Shown: positions 1 to 8,062 of the stretch, one piece after another
How positions within the stretch are numbered: the stretch's first letter is position 1
Layout of the letters: each line of letters begins with the position of its first letter
Assembly: GCF_002836975.1 (NCBI RefSeq)
Contig: NZ_NIJK01000026.1
Location: 1 to 64,000 of the forward strand
DNA: 64,000 bases
Origin: Shewanella indica
GTDB taxonomy: Bacteria; Pseudomonadota; Gammaproteobacteria; Enterobacterales; Shewanellaceae
Reading direction: 5' to 3'
Position numbers and translations under genes: made by a program
The notes under the pieces: generated by a model
What the model was told of the DNA's origin: nothing
Database searches by the model: none
The model's input: only the letters and a program-made list of their open reading frames with translations

Positions 1-546
1 AATGACATGAGAGCGAACATTCATCATGGTCACCACCCTTAATACTGGATGAGGCGTCTGTCTGTCGCTGGATGTATTACCTGACCCAAAATGGTCTCTT
101 AGTTCCGGTGTGTCAGCGGTTCGAAAAAGCGCGCCATCCACAGCAAAGACTTGCAAACCTTGCCATGTATCCTCAGGGTAACGCTCTAACCCCCACCTAT
201 GGCTGCATTGCCTAAACAACCATTCTGGGGCTGCTTTGCCAAGGCGTTGCCTTGCTTGCGTTAAAGCACTTTTTGCTAACAGCTCCTCATTAGCCAACCC
301 CTCGGCACAGACATTCATTCGCCGTGCGACTTCGGCAATCGGTTCGTTGCGGAAAAACGCCATTCCAACAATAAGCCAAAGAACCATATCACTCGGTAAG
401 CGACGTCGACGAATCGTCGCTTTATCGGAAAGTGTTACCGCTTTAGCAATCCACTCGTCAGGAATATGCTCGGAGAAGGTGGTTAGCTGAGCGACATCAA
501 CAGGACTCTCTTCAAGAAAGTCGGCAAAGCAGTTTTGAATAGACAT
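1..546 (-). CDS. IS4-family transposase, N-terminal part (runs off the left edge)
   Basis: The open frame starts with ATG at 546 and is uninterrupted for 182 codons to base 1. The first ~115 residues look like the IS4 transposase N-terminal domain (an arginine-rich IRRRRLPSD segment followed by a hydrophobic MVLWLIVGMAFF stretch). The DDE nuclease fold begins at about residue 146 with FAVDGALFRTADTPE, whose Asp is the expected first catalytic residue. It would cut and rejoin the element's own ends. No frameshift is seen in the visible part, so the gene may be intact. Family assignment rests on motif resemblance plus the IS4-like terminal sequence next to it. Confidence 0.85.
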   Translation of the reverse strand, partial: MSIQNCFADFLEESPVDVAQLTTFSEHIPDEWIAKAVTLSDKATIRRRRLPSDMVLWLIVGMAFFRNEPIAEVARRMNVCAEGLANEELLAKSALTQARQRLGKAAPEWLFRQCSHRWGLERYPEDTWQGLQVFAVDGALFRTADTPELRDHFGSGNTSSDRQTPHPVLRVVTMMNVRSHVI

Positions 547-550
547 AAAA

Positions 551-580
551 AATCGGAAACCTACAAACAGGTTTCCGATT
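551..580 (-). promoter_or_regulatory. hairpin just upstream of the transposase start codon
   Basis: Perfect 11-bp inverted repeat (AATCGGAAACC and GGTTTCCGATT, 8-nt loop) ending 4 bases before the transposase ATG. In an mRNA entering from outside the element it would occupy the ribosome-binding region, as described for some IS elements such as IS10 and IS50. The structure is seen; the function is inferred. Confidence 0.5.
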
Positions 581-587
581 GTCTCTC

Positions 588-629
588 ATCAGAAGGATCG
601 GTCAACCGATCCTTATCTGATCTACATTG
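588..629. repeat. IS4-type terminal inverted-repeat region
   Basis: Contains the nested palindrome AAGGATCGG-TCAA-CCGATCCTT (593-614), flanked by ATCAGA and TCTGAT, followed by CTACATTG. The order matches the E. coli IS4 end as I remember it (AATGCCGATCAG, then AAGGATCAGTTGACCGATCC). It marks the transposase-proximal end of the element. Confidence 0.65.
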
Positions 630-738
630 CGCAATTGCGGGCCCTTTGTTTGACTAATTCAAGGGCGTTCATTTCAGCTGGTTCATTTCATAAGGCCGAT
701 TTCAGGAGGCTGGTTTCCGGGGTTTTGACTCTGAAGGG

Positions 739-1353
739 CTAGGCTGCCACACCGCGCCAGAACAGGCGAAAGCTGGCGTCTCTGGCCTCTCTGGTAGCAT
801 TCTGAGGCTGGTTGCAGAAGAATCGCGCCGCCGCCAGGAACTGGCTGTGGCACGTTTCCAGCAACAGCTCTCTGGGTAAGTCTGCCAATACCCCTTGGTT
901 GATGCCCTGCTCCAACAGTTCAGCGATAAAGCCGAGAATGCCATGCATTGCCTGCTGCCTGACCGCTTTACTAACACTGGGTGACATGGCGTATTGCACA
1001 AAGAAACTCAGCTTCAGAGGCTGCGCCAGTGCCCAATCCAGCCCGGCCTGCCACAGCATTTCTGCCCGCAGCGGCAATTCAGTGATACTTGCCGGCGCCT
1101 TTGGCAAGCTTGCTGAAATGGCGTCGGCAAACTCTGTCTTGATAGCCAGAAATAGCTGGTCCATCAGGATTTCTTTACTGGCAAAGTGATGGAACAGGGT
1201 GCCCGTGGCGACGCCGGCATGGCGGGCTATGCTGGCGGTCGAGGTGGCATAGAAACCTTGCTCGACAAACAGTTGCAATGCGCTGCCCAGGATCTGCTGC
1301 TTCTTGTCCTGTTTGCCGCTTATTGCCCGGGTTGCTTCTCTGCTGCGCTTCAT
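739..1353 (-). CDS. TetR/AcrR-family transcriptional regulator
   Basis: A 204-residue protein of usual TetR size. The N-terminal DNA-binding domain spans about residues 19-65, with the typical ending GVATGTLFHHFASKEIL (recognition helix, then the conserved FxxKE-type turn). The C-terminal ligand-binding and dimer half is not diagnostic. The ATG overlaps the stop codon of the upstream aldehyde dehydrogenase by 4 bp, so the two are co-transcribed and probably translationally coupled. The natural target is the palindrome at 2838-2855 in front of the dehydrogenase, making the operon autoregulated. The inducer is unknown; an aldehyde or hydrophobic substrate of the dehydrogenase is the simplest guess. 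The stop codon lies about 110 bp from the IS end. Confidence 0.88.
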   Translation of the reverse strand: MKRSREATRAISGKQDKKQQILGSALQLFVEQGFYATSTASIARHAGVATGTLFHHFASKEILMDQLFLAIKTEFADAISASLPKAPASITELPLRAEMLWQAGLDWALAQPLKLSFFVQYAMSPSVSKAVRQQAMHGILGFIAELLEQGINQGVLADLPRELLLETCHSQFLAAARFFCNQPQNATREARDASFRLFWRGVAA

Positions 1354-2798
1354 CTGAGAAACACCTTCAACAGTAGCTTCTGGATCCCCTTGCCGTAGGG
1401 TGGATGCACCAGTTTGCCGGTATTGAGTCGCCCCCGGGACAGCACAGTGCGGGCGTGGCTGAAGGTGCGAAACCCTTCCTGGCCGTGGTAGTGACCCATG
1501 CCGGACGGGCCTATGCCACCGAAGGGGGCATCGTCGGCGGCCACATGAAACACGGTTTCATTGATACAGACGCCGCCAGAGTGGGTTTGGGACAATACCT
1601 TTTGCTGCACTTCTTTATCGAAACTCATCAGATACAGGGCCAAAGGTCTGGGGCGCGCCTTGATATAGTCGAGCGCCTGCCCCAGCTCTTGATAACTGAC
1701 CAAGGGCAGCAAAGGGCCGAAGATCTCTTCCTGCATCAGTTTCATATCGTCGCTGACCTTGGTCAGCAGCAAGGTGGGCCATTTGCGCTGTTCGGCGCTG
1801 GGCAATTTGCGGAGTGGTTGCTCGCGGTCGGCTGCAAATACCTGTGCCCCTTTGGCGGTGGCATCTTCCAGGAGGGCGACCAGCCTGGCGGCCTGACGTT
1901 CGTTGACTATCTGGCCATAGTCCGGGGTGTTGGCAAAGTCGGGGTAGAACTGCTGGAAGCGGTGCCGATAGGCGCTAATAAACTCGGCCTCTTTGCCACT
2001 GGGGCAGAGAATATAGTCGGGGGCGACACAAATTTGCCCGGCGTTGAGGCACTTGCCATAGATGAGGCGCTCTACCGCTGTCTCCATGGGCATGTCCCGG
2101 GCGATTAACACAGGGGACTTGCCTCCCAGCTCAAGAGTCACAGGGGTGAGATTATCGGCCGCCGCGCGCATTACATGGCGCCCTACCTGAGTCGAGCCGG
2201 TAAACAGCAGATGATCGAAGGGCAGGGCGGAGAAACTGGCGGCTATTTCGGCTTCCCCTTCAATCACACAGACCTCGGAGCCATCGAAGACTTCGGCCAG
2301 CAGGGAGCGCAGGGCGGCATTGGTGTGGGGAGTATATTCAGACAGCTTCAACATGGCGCGGTTACCGGCGGCAATCACAGTGGCCAGCGGACTCAAGGAC
2401 AACATGATAGGGAAGTTCCACGGCACTATGATGCCCACCACGCCTTTGGGCTGGTACTCCACCCTGACGCTGGCCGGGGCCAGCAATAATCCGGCATGGC
2501 GGCGACTGGGTTTCATCCAGCCTTTGAGATGCCTGAGGCTGTAGTTGATCTGGGTAACGACCGGCAGTATGTCGGAGATCAGGCTATCGTCGGTCGACCT
2601 GTGGCCATAGTCGCGACTGAGTGCATCTGTGAGGGCCTGTTGGTGTTTCAGCAAGGCTTGTTTTAATGCCTTGAGCTTGGCCTTGCGCTCGCCAAGGCTT
2701 GGCATGGGGGCGGCACTGAAAGCCTGGCGCTGCACGGTGAATTTTTGCAGCAGTTGCTGATTCTCCACTGTGAGCGGCTCTGGGTTAACAAGCGACAT
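1350..2798 (-). CDS. coniferyl-aldehyde-dehydrogenase-type NAD(P)-dependent aldehyde dehydrogenase
   Basis: Oxidises an aldehyde to its acid in the cytoplasm. Aldehyde dehydrogenase fold throughout, with PWNFP (oxyanion-hole Asn, residue ~128), the general-base glutamate E223 in LELGGKSP and the nucleophile C257 in NAGQICVAPD. The C-terminal MGHYHGQEGFRTFSHAR is typical of the coniferyl-aldehyde and class-3-like fatty aldehyde branch. I chose ATG 2798 because AAAGGAGG lies 4 bases before it; an in-frame ATG at 2819 would add seven residues without a ribosome site. First gene of an operon with the TetR gene (4-bp overlap). The true substrate cannot be read from sequence; 'coniferyl' is a family label and a long-chain or aromatic aldehyde is equally possible. 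Confidence 0.9.
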   Translation of the reverse strand: MSLVNPEPLTVENQQLLQKFTVQRQAFSAAPMPSLGERKAKLKALKQALLKHQQALTDALSRDYGHRSTDDSLISDILPVVTQINYSLRHLKGWMKPSRRHAGLLLAPASVRVEYQPKGVVGIIVPWNFPIMLSLSPLATVIAAGNRAMLKLSEYTPHTNAALRSLLAEVFDGSEVCVIEGEAEIAASFSALPFDHLLFTGSTQVGRHVMRAAADNLTPVTLELGGKSPVLIARDMPMETAVERLIYGKCLNAGQICVAPDYILCPSGKEAEFISAYRHRFQQFYPDFANTPDYGQIVNERQAARLVALLEDATAKGAQVFAADREQPLRKLPSAEQRKWPTLLLTKVSDDMKLMQEEIFGPLLPLVSYQELGQALDYIKARPRPLALYLMSFDKEVQQKVLSQTHSGGVCINETVFHVAADDAPFGGIGPSGMGHYHGQEGFRTFSHARTVLSRGRLNTGKLVHPPYGKGIQKLLLKVFLR

Positions 2799-2837
2799 AT
2801 TGCCTCCTTTGGCAGCCATTAGGCTGTCTTTAAAATA

Positions 2838-2855
2838 ACCGACTGATTAGTCGGT
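2838..2855. promoter_or_regulatory. TetR-type operator palindrome
   Basis: ACCGACTGATTAGTCGGT is a perfect inverted repeat with 7-bp arms and a 4-bp centre, 40 bp upstream of the dehydrogenase start. Size and symmetry fit TetR/AcrR operators, and a TetR gene is in the operon. The pairing of this site with that regulator is inference. Confidence 0.65.
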
Positions 2856-2997
2856 CTGATGTTAGTTCAGTCTGCGCCTATTGGCAATAACCCGGCTATA
2901 TTTGATATGGATCACAGAATGCGTCACGGCCGCCAACTAGACTGAAATCGAATAGATGGGGCCTTGTTTTTGAAATCGTTGACATAAGGAATTGATG

Positions 2998-3381
2998 ATG
3001 AGCTTGAACATGCATGGTATTTCAATCGGAATTGAGCGTTATGGTGATGACGATTTCTTTGTCACCATGAAAGCCGTGGGAAAACTGACCCATGAAGACT
3101 ATGAATATATGGTGCCTATGCTGGAGTCGGCGATATCCGGTGTGAAGGATCCGGATATTTACGCTTTGCTGGATGTTACCGAGATGGATGGTTGGGAAGC
3201 CAGAGCCATGTGGGACGATCTCAAGTTGGGGATCAAACATGGACGCCATTTCGAGAAGATTGCCATTATAGGCAATACCAGTTTGCAGGAATGGATGACC
3301 AAGATGGCCGACTGGTTTACGCCAGGGGACATGAAGTTCTTTGTTGACCGCCTCGATGCCATCGACTGGCTGAAAGACTAG
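2998..3381 (+). CDS. STAS/SpoIIAA-like protein
   Basis: A small soluble protein of 127 residues resembling the SpoIIAA-like (STAS-fold) family found singly in many proteobacteria. The pattern of alternating strands and helices includes DIYALLDVTEMDGWEARAMWDDLKLGIKH and a C-terminal WFTPGDMKFFVDRLDAIDWL, which is characteristic of this group. The conserved phosphorylatable Ser of true anti-anti-sigma factors is not obvious. No signal peptide or membrane segment. Three candidate starts (TTG 2992, ATG 2995, ATG 2998) sit in a row; AAGGA at 2986-2990 favours 2998 (7-nt spacing). Monocistronic, followed by a strong terminator. Its biological role is unknown. Confidence 0.8.
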   Translation: MSLNMHGISIGIERYGDDDFFVTMKAVGKLTHEDYEYMVPMLESAISGVKDPDIYALLDVTEMDGWEARAMWDDLKLGIKHGRHFEKIAIIGNTSLQEWMTKMADWFTPGDMKFFVDRLDAIDWLKD

Positions 3382-3395
3382 ACTGCCTTGCCATG

Positions 3396-3434
3396 AAATG
3401 CCCGCTGCCTGTGAGGAGGCGCGGGCATTTTTTT
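3396..3434 (+). terminator. rho-independent terminator after the SpoIIAA-like gene
   Basis: Stem AAATGCCCGC (3396-3405) with GCGGGCATTT (3421-3430), followed by a T run. The A-rich side could also help stop the convergent gene on the minus strand. Confidence 0.85.
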
Positions 3435-4674
3435 ATTGCCATTCCAACAGGCTTTTGAGCTGCTCGCTACGCTCTTGAGTCAAGAGTGCCTGCCATTCCT
3501 GCTCACTGGTGGAGCCTTCAAGTGCGGCAAATAGGCGCGCATTGCTGTCGCGGTATTTAAGCCACAACCTCTGCACCGCGCGAAGGTCTTCTTGGGTCAC
3601 TTCAAACATATAAAGTTCGGGGTCATCCGCCGGGCGCAGTTTTTTCATCAAGGCGCGGTAAACCTGGTTGAGCTCTTTGTCGGCGCCGGCAAAGTCAGGG
3701 AAAGTGCTCACCAGTTGCTCTTCGTTACTGAGCATTTCCAAACGTGCCAGATAGTTTTGTCTCTGCTCGCTCTGGGAGCCGATAATAAAGGCGCTGCGAC
3801 CACTGCCGCCGTGGCCTTCCTCCCTTGAGGTTTTCGCTTGCAACCACAGCTCGAACGCACTGTTGGCCGCCTCAAGCAATTTAAGCGGCGCTAGCCCCAG
3901 GCGTTGTTTGATACTTTGGTTGATCCGCTCTAGTTTGGCGAGGCGTTGTTGCTCCTGTCGCTGCTCTTCCCGTGAGGCACAAAAGCCCATTCCCATGCTG
4001 GTAATCGCGCTGCAGAGATCAAATTCAGTGGTCTGTTTGGCATTTGAGGCGATTTTGAGCCTGTCTTTGACGGCGATATCCAGCTCGGCCGGTACCTCGG
4101 CGCCATAGCAGATGAGCTGCAGCACCTGGCGATCATAATTGTTGCCATCTTGCAGTTTGGAGAGATTCTCGGCCTGTTGCCACAAACGATAGCTATAGCC
4201 TTCCGCTAAGGGCGCGCTCAGGGCATTGAGCCGATTGAAGTCGGGCTTGCCGGCATAGATGCAGGCATCCAGTGTGGTTTGATAGTCGAAGCTAAAGTCC
4301 GGATGGTGACTTCTATACTGTTTTAACACCTCGGCCAGCCTGCGCGGGTCGGCACTGTTTGCTGAGCCGCCGCGGGTCAACAGACGCTCTGTCAGGTAAT
4401 AGAAGGCCTTGGGGTGACCGGCCCTTGCCGCCTGGCTTAAATGGGCTATATCTTCGGCCAAAGGTAAGGAATAACTGTAGCTCAGCATGAAGTGGGCTTC
4501 GCTGCTGCCAAGGGCCGCGGCTTGTTCAAAGAGCGGTTTGGCCTGCTGGCTTTGTCCGGCTTGTTGCAGCGCCTTGGCTTCTTCTACCAGACTGGCAGCA
4601 TTCTCGGCGTAAGCTGGGGTAAAAAAAATCGACAACAGGCTTACGGTAGCGGTTAAATGGAGTAAAGTATTCAT
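3433..4674 (-). CDS. exported Sel1/TPR-like repeat protein
   Basis: About 413 residues. From ATG 4674 the N-terminus is a standard signal peptide (MNTLLHLTATVSLLSIFFTPAYA, cut before ENA), so the protein is probably periplasmic. Residues ~25-120 contain Sel1-like helical hairpins (AKPLFEQAAALGSSEAHFML, then a unit with LSQAARAGHPKAFYYL). The rest is helical with a Cys-containing CSAITSMGMGFCASREEQRQE stretch and no known catalytic motif. A longer frame starting at 4731 would bury the signal peptide, so I prefer 4674. The C-terminal half resembles 'lysozyme-inhibitor LprI-like' helical proteins only vaguely. Function unknown; Sel1 proteins usually act as scaffolds. Confidence 0.72.
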   Translation of the reverse strand: MNTLLHLTATVSLLSIFFTPAYAENAASLVEEAKALQQAGQSQQAKPLFEQAAALGSSEAHFMLSYSYSLPLAEDIAHLSQAARAGHPKAFYYLTERLLTRGGSANSADPRRLAEVLKQYRSHHPDFSFDYQTTLDACIYAGKPDFNRLNALSAPLAEGYSYRLWQQAENLSKLQDGNNYDRQVLQLICYGAEVPAELDIAVKDRLKIASNAKQTTEFDLCSAITSMGMGFCASREEQRQEQQRLAKLERINQSIKQRLGLAPLKLLEAANSAFELWLQAKTSREEGHGGSGRSAFIIGSQSEQRQNYLARLEMLSNEEQLVSTFPDFAGADKELNQVYRALMKKLRPADDPELYMFEVTQEDLRAVQRLWLKYRDSNARLFAALEGSTSEQEWQALLTQERSEQLKSLLEWQ

Positions 4675-4763
4675 AGGGTGTTTAAAAGTTTTGCAATATA
4701 ACTTGTTGATATTATTCGGCAGGTATCTCATTAGTCGATGCCCGTCGTGTCAAGGAGGTCGCT

Positions 4764-5195
4764 ATGCGTAACAAAGATATCCTCTGGCCCACTGATTTCA
4801 GTGATACAGCCGCGAGCGCATTGAGATATGCTATTGAAATGGCTAATCTTTACCATGTGGGGCTGCGAATTTTGCACGTGGTCGATCAGCCTTTCGGTGA
4901 TGAAAACTATCAGCTGTTGATCATCACTCCGGAAGAACTGGCGCAAACCATGGAGAAGGCTGCGGCCGAGAAGATGCATGAGTTGCTGGCCAAGCTGAAA
5001 AGCCCACTGAAGATTGAAACTGTTATTCGCCGCGGTGACGCGGTTGATGAGATCCTGGCCGAAGCCGAGTCTGCCGATGTTGGCATGATAGTGATTGCCA
5101 GCCATGGTCGCAGTGGCCTGGCCCATTTTCTCAGCACCAATGTGGCCGAGGCCGTGGCCAACAAGGCTCGCTGCCCCGTGTTGGTGGTGAAGTAA
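4764..5195 (+). CDS. universal stress protein, UspA family
   Basis: A single Usp domain of 143 residues, the family's normal size. It opens with ILWPTDFSDTAASALRYA (the ATP-binding Asp region) and ends with VIASHGRSGLAHFLSTNVAEAVANKARCPVLVV. The nucleotide-binding G-2x-G-9x-G(S/T) motif keeps the first two glycines, but the third position reads STN instead of GS, so ATP binding is uncertain. AAGGAGG precedes ATG by 5 bases. The start is divergent from the Sel1-like gene, with about 90 bp between starts for both promoters. Usp proteins of this type accumulate in stationary phase or under redox stress. Confidence 0.9.
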   Translation: MRNKDILWPTDFSDTAASALRYAIEMANLYHVGLRILHVVDQPFGDENYQLLIITPEELAQTMEKAAAEKMHELLAKLKSPLKIETVIRRGDAVDEILAEAESADVGMIVIASHGRSGLAHFLSTNVAEAVANKARCPVLVVK

Positions 5196-5220
5196 CAAGT
5201 CGATACTGCTTGAATGAGTA

Positions 5221-5784
5221 CTAGAACGAGGAGCCGGGCTGCTCGAGAAAGGCCTGCTCCTCGGCGGTCGACTGCCGTCCCAATATGGCATTGCGATGGG
5301 GATAACGGCCAAACCTGTCAATAATCGCCTTGTGCCTCAACTCAAAGTCATAGTTGTCCCTGGTTTGTTCCGAGGCGAACAGTTCCAGGGCTTTTTGATG
5401 AATAACCGCCGACTCGCTGTGCATAAAGGGCATATAAAGAAATGCCAGCATAGGGGCTTGCAGCTGTTTGTCGGCGCCAATGCTGATCGCCTCCTGCGCT
5501 AAAGCCAATGCCATGGGATCGGCACTGAAGGCATCGGGAGTATCGCGGTGAATGTTGCGCGAGAACTGATCCAGCAGCAAAATTTCCGCCAGGCGCCCTT
5601 GTGGCGTTTGCCGCCAATGCCATAATTCGCCCTGACGGGCCGCATTTAGCAAGGCGCCGAAACGGCGATCAATTGTGTTGTCAAACTCAGGATCCTTGTC
5701 CCACCAAGCTTTGGGGCTTATCTCTTCAAACCAAAAATGGATTACCCGTTGTGGCCTGTACTCGGAAGCGATTTGAGCTGGCAT
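5221..5784 (-). CDS. DUF924 family protein
   Basis: About 187 residues, matching the DUF924 (TPR-like helical) family: IHFWFEEISPKAWWDKDPEFD near the N-terminus, then LAEILLLDQFSRNIHRDTPDAF and the FLYMPFMHSES signature, ending with HRNAILGRQSTAEEQAFL. The His-rich FMHSES and FPHRN-like motifs are conserved in the family, but no activity is established. I chose ATG 5784, preceded by GAAGGA; a longer frame would overlap the upstream PH-domain gene. It lies 25 bp after that gene and may be its third operon member. Soluble and cytoplasmic as far as can be seen. Confidence 0.87.
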   Translation of the reverse strand: MPAQIASEYRPQRVIHFWFEEISPKAWWDKDPEFDNTIDRRFGALLNAARQGELWHWRQTPQGRLAEILLLDQFSRNIHRDTPDAFSADPMALALAQEAISIGADKQLQAPMLAFLYMPFMHSESAVIHQKALELFASEQTRDNYDFELRHKAIIDRFGRYPHRNAILGRQSTAEEQAFLEQPGSSF

Positions 5785-5809
5785 GACAATTCCTTCTATT
5801 TGAATAGGA

Positions 5810-7297
5810 TTAAATCCAGTTGCTGTAATCATGGGCGATAAGCCCAAGGGTTTGCGCCGCGATATCCTGCGCCTTGGCCAGCGGGATGGCTGGTAGTGTC
5901 AGTTCGCCGCTGGCGAGCCCAAGTTTGAGGCTCGCGAGGCCTCGGCGTTTTTGGCCCCTGCTTTGGATCAACTGCAGATGTTGCACCTTGCCCAGCGGCA
6001 CCAACTGCCAACTGTGACCTAGGAGCCCTTTGTGGATCCAGAGATCGTTTTCAACCCGCCAAAAACCCCATTGACGATAGCGTAGATAAAGCGCCAGGAC
6101 AGCCAACACTCCGACCAGCAACAGCAACCAGGTCTCTACTGCCGAGCCGATAAATGCCCACGCCAGCGGCGCCGGCGTTAAGCACCACAGCGCCCTATAG
6201 TAAAACCAGCTCGGGTGAATGGGGTGCCAACGATTGGGAATACCGTCGGCCTTGCTGCTTCTTTGGTTGAGCCTTTTCAGCAGGCGATGCACTTCGCCTC
6301 TACCGAGCGATGGAACCAACATGTGATTGTTGCTGCCGCCTTCCACTTCATTGCCTTTTATCTGCTTGAAGCTCAGAGTCCAGCGTTTCAGCCAGCGGGC
6401 CAGCAACGGCTGCTGCAAACTGATGAGTTGAATTCTGTGCTGCTTGAGTATGTCTTGCTGGTGGGACAGCAGGCCGCCGCTACGCTGTAAGGTCTCCGAC
6501 TCCTGGGTCAGGCGATAGGGGACATATTTCAGCAGCGCCGCGACTATTGAGATCAAGGAAAACAACAGATAGCCAAGGAGCAGAAGGCCGACAAGGAACC
6601 CCAGCTCCAGCAGCAGGTTGCCACTGAGCTGCTGCTGATGCCAGTCGAAGACTTGTGTCAGCCCCAGCTCCATCAGTTGACTGCCTTCGAGCTGGCTGAG
6701 TACCGGGCCTGCGATGACGGCAAACCAAACAAAATTATTTTGATACAGGCCAAAGAGTGCCAGCTCTGCCAGGGACTTCTTCACCAGTAAGCGGGAGTTT
6801 GGTGGTGCAGAGGCGGGGGCGCTTTCGTCTGTGTCGGCCCGTTTCATCAATTGCCGCCTCAGTGACTCGGCCTGAGCTTGAGTGACTGCGCTCAAGCAGG
6901 CTTCATCCTTGGCTGAACCCGCAGTTTCCACTATCAAGTTACCCAGTCGCAAAGGCTTAAAGTAAAAAGGCTGTTCCAGACGCACATTCTGAATTCTGTC
7001 TATCGGCAGCTCGACTTTACGTTTGAACAGGGCGCCGCTGTGGACCTCGAGTTGCCCTCGAGTCAAGCGATAACGGAATTTACGCCAGCTCAACAGCCCA
7101 TGGGCAAAAATCACTATCAGGGTCAATGCCAGTGCCAGTGGCAGCCAGACGGAGTCAAATCCCTGCTGCCAGCCGGTATAGAGAATAGGCACCAGGGCAT
7201 AGCCGTTGCTGAGGAAGTGCTTTAGGCTGGAGAGGCTGAAACTGATGATTGCCCAAGGCGAGAGTGAGTGCCAATTGGCTTGCTGCACCTGGCTCAA
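5810..7297 (-). CDS. bacterial PH-domain membrane protein, YdbT-like
   Basis: A 495-residue membrane protein with several hydrophobic pairs: ~38-65, ~185-200, ~230-260 and ~385-405. The bPH2 (DUF304) repeats follow the membrane pairs: FRYRLTRGQLEVHSGALFKRKVELPIDRIQNVRLEQPFYFKPLRLGNLIVETAG is the first and clearest; a second follows near YRLTQESETLQRSGGLLSHQQDIL and a third near FWRVENDLWIHKGLLG. This three-PH layout is that of Bacillus YdbT. Its start overlaps the upstream ydbS-like stop by 4 bp. Bacillus YdbS/YdbT have been linked to resistance against a bacteriocin-type stress; the role here is not known. Confidence 0.85.
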   Translation of the reverse strand: MSQVQQANWHSLSPWAIISFSLSSLKHFLSNGYALVPILYTGWQQGFDSVWLPLALALTLIVIFAHGLLSWRKFRYRLTRGQLEVHSGALFKRKVELPIDRIQNVRLEQPFYFKPLRLGNLIVETAGSAKDEACLSAVTQAQAESLRRQLMKRADTDESAPASAPPNSRLLVKKSLAELALFGLYQNNFVWFAVIAGPVLSQLEGSQLMELGLTQVFDWHQQQLSGNLLLELGFLVGLLLLGYLLFSLISIVAALLKYVPYRLTQESETLQRSGGLLSHQQDILKQHRIQLISLQQPLLARWLKRWTLSFKQIKGNEVEGGSNNHMLVPSLGRGEVHRLLKRLNQRSSKADGIPNRWHPIHPSWFYYRALWCLTPAPLAWAFIGSAVETWLLLLVGVLAVLALYLRYRQWGFWRVENDLWIHKGLLGHSWQLVPLGKVQHLQLIQSRGQKRRGLASLKLGLASGELTLPAIPLAKAQDIAAQTLGLIAHDYSNWI

Positions 7298-7842
7298 TTC
7301 GGCGTCTCCATCAAGGTGCCACTAACATTTTTACTTGCCAGAGACAGCAGATGTTGGCGCAGCGCTTCGGCGACTTCAATATCCAGCCCGGGCAGACTCA
7401 CCTCGGCCGCCGAACTGCCGGCACTGTAGCAGCGCAAACTTGTCAGTCCGAAATGGCGCTGCAATGGCCCCTGAGACAGGCTCACATGTTGCAGCCTGCT
7501 GGCCGGCATGGCGGTATGGCTCTGCCACCAAAGCCCTTCACGCAGCAAAATGCCGTATTCACAAACGCCATAAGCCATGGCTTCGGCTTGTTTTAGATTG
7601 AGCCAGGTCTTGAATCCCAAAAGCAGCAGAGCCAGTGTGACCGAGATGATGACTCCAAGACCACTCAGCTTGGCGCTGAGCAGTAAAGCAGGCACTAGTA
7701 GCAGTATGACCAGCGCCATCAGCAACAGGTTTTGCCACAGCAATTGTTGACGGTAGCGGGGAGACAAGGGGGCCAAGGGTTGGCTGTCAAAGCCCAACCA
7801 CTGCTGCTGAGGCAGGGGCGAGTGGGGCGAGCGGATATCCAT
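7294..7842 (-). CDS. bacterial PH-domain membrane protein, YdbS-like
   Basis: 182 residues. Two adjacent membrane helices (about 38-57 and 62-80) are followed by one bPH2 domain (AMAYGVCEYGILLREGLWWQSHTAMPASRLQHVSLSQGPLQRHFGLTSLRCYSAG). This is the single-PH partner that normally precedes YdbT-type proteins; the 4-bp overlap with the next gene supports a two-protein membrane complex. The PH domain should lie on the cytoplasmic side. No regulatory site recognised upstream. Confidence 0.85.
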   Translation of the reverse strand: MDIRSPHSPLPQQQWLGFDSQPLAPLSPRYRQQLLWQNLLLMALVILLLVPALLLSAKLSGLGVIISVTLALLLLGFKTWLNLKQAEAMAYGVCEYGILLREGLWWQSHTAMPASRLQHVSLSQGPLQRHFGLTSLRCYSAGSSAAEVSLPGLDIEVAEALRQHLLSLASKNVSGTLMETPN

Positions 7843-8062
7843 GTGCTTTGAGTCCTTGAGGCATTGACCTGACTATAGCAATAGAGAGTTTGTCGCTTCA
7901 AGCCGCTAACTCGGATGGCAGAGACTTGATGCAGTTCCGGATCCTGAGCGATTGCACTTGTGTTAACAACTGGATATCAAGTAGTTTGGTTGCAAGACTT
8001 TGTTGCCTATGTGGCGCTCGTTTTCTCAAACGCGCCGCTACTGGCTGTAAACCATCAGGACG

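Larger units (their letters stand above)
1..629 (-). mobile_element. IS4-family insertion sequence, partial (one end present)
   Basis: The left edge lies inside an insertion sequence. A transposase gene reads leftwards out of the window, and between it and the neighbouring chromosomal gene lies a sequence resembling the terminal repeat of E. coli IS4 (on the minus strand CAATGTAGATCAG, then AAGGATCGGTTGACCGATCC). I place the outer end near 629 from that resemblance, to within one or two bases. The other end and any target duplication are outside the window. Confidence 0.8.

Noticed and set aside
236-490. Plus-strand frame in the IS region
   Set aside because: It is antisense to the transposase, whose N-terminal domain is recognisable.
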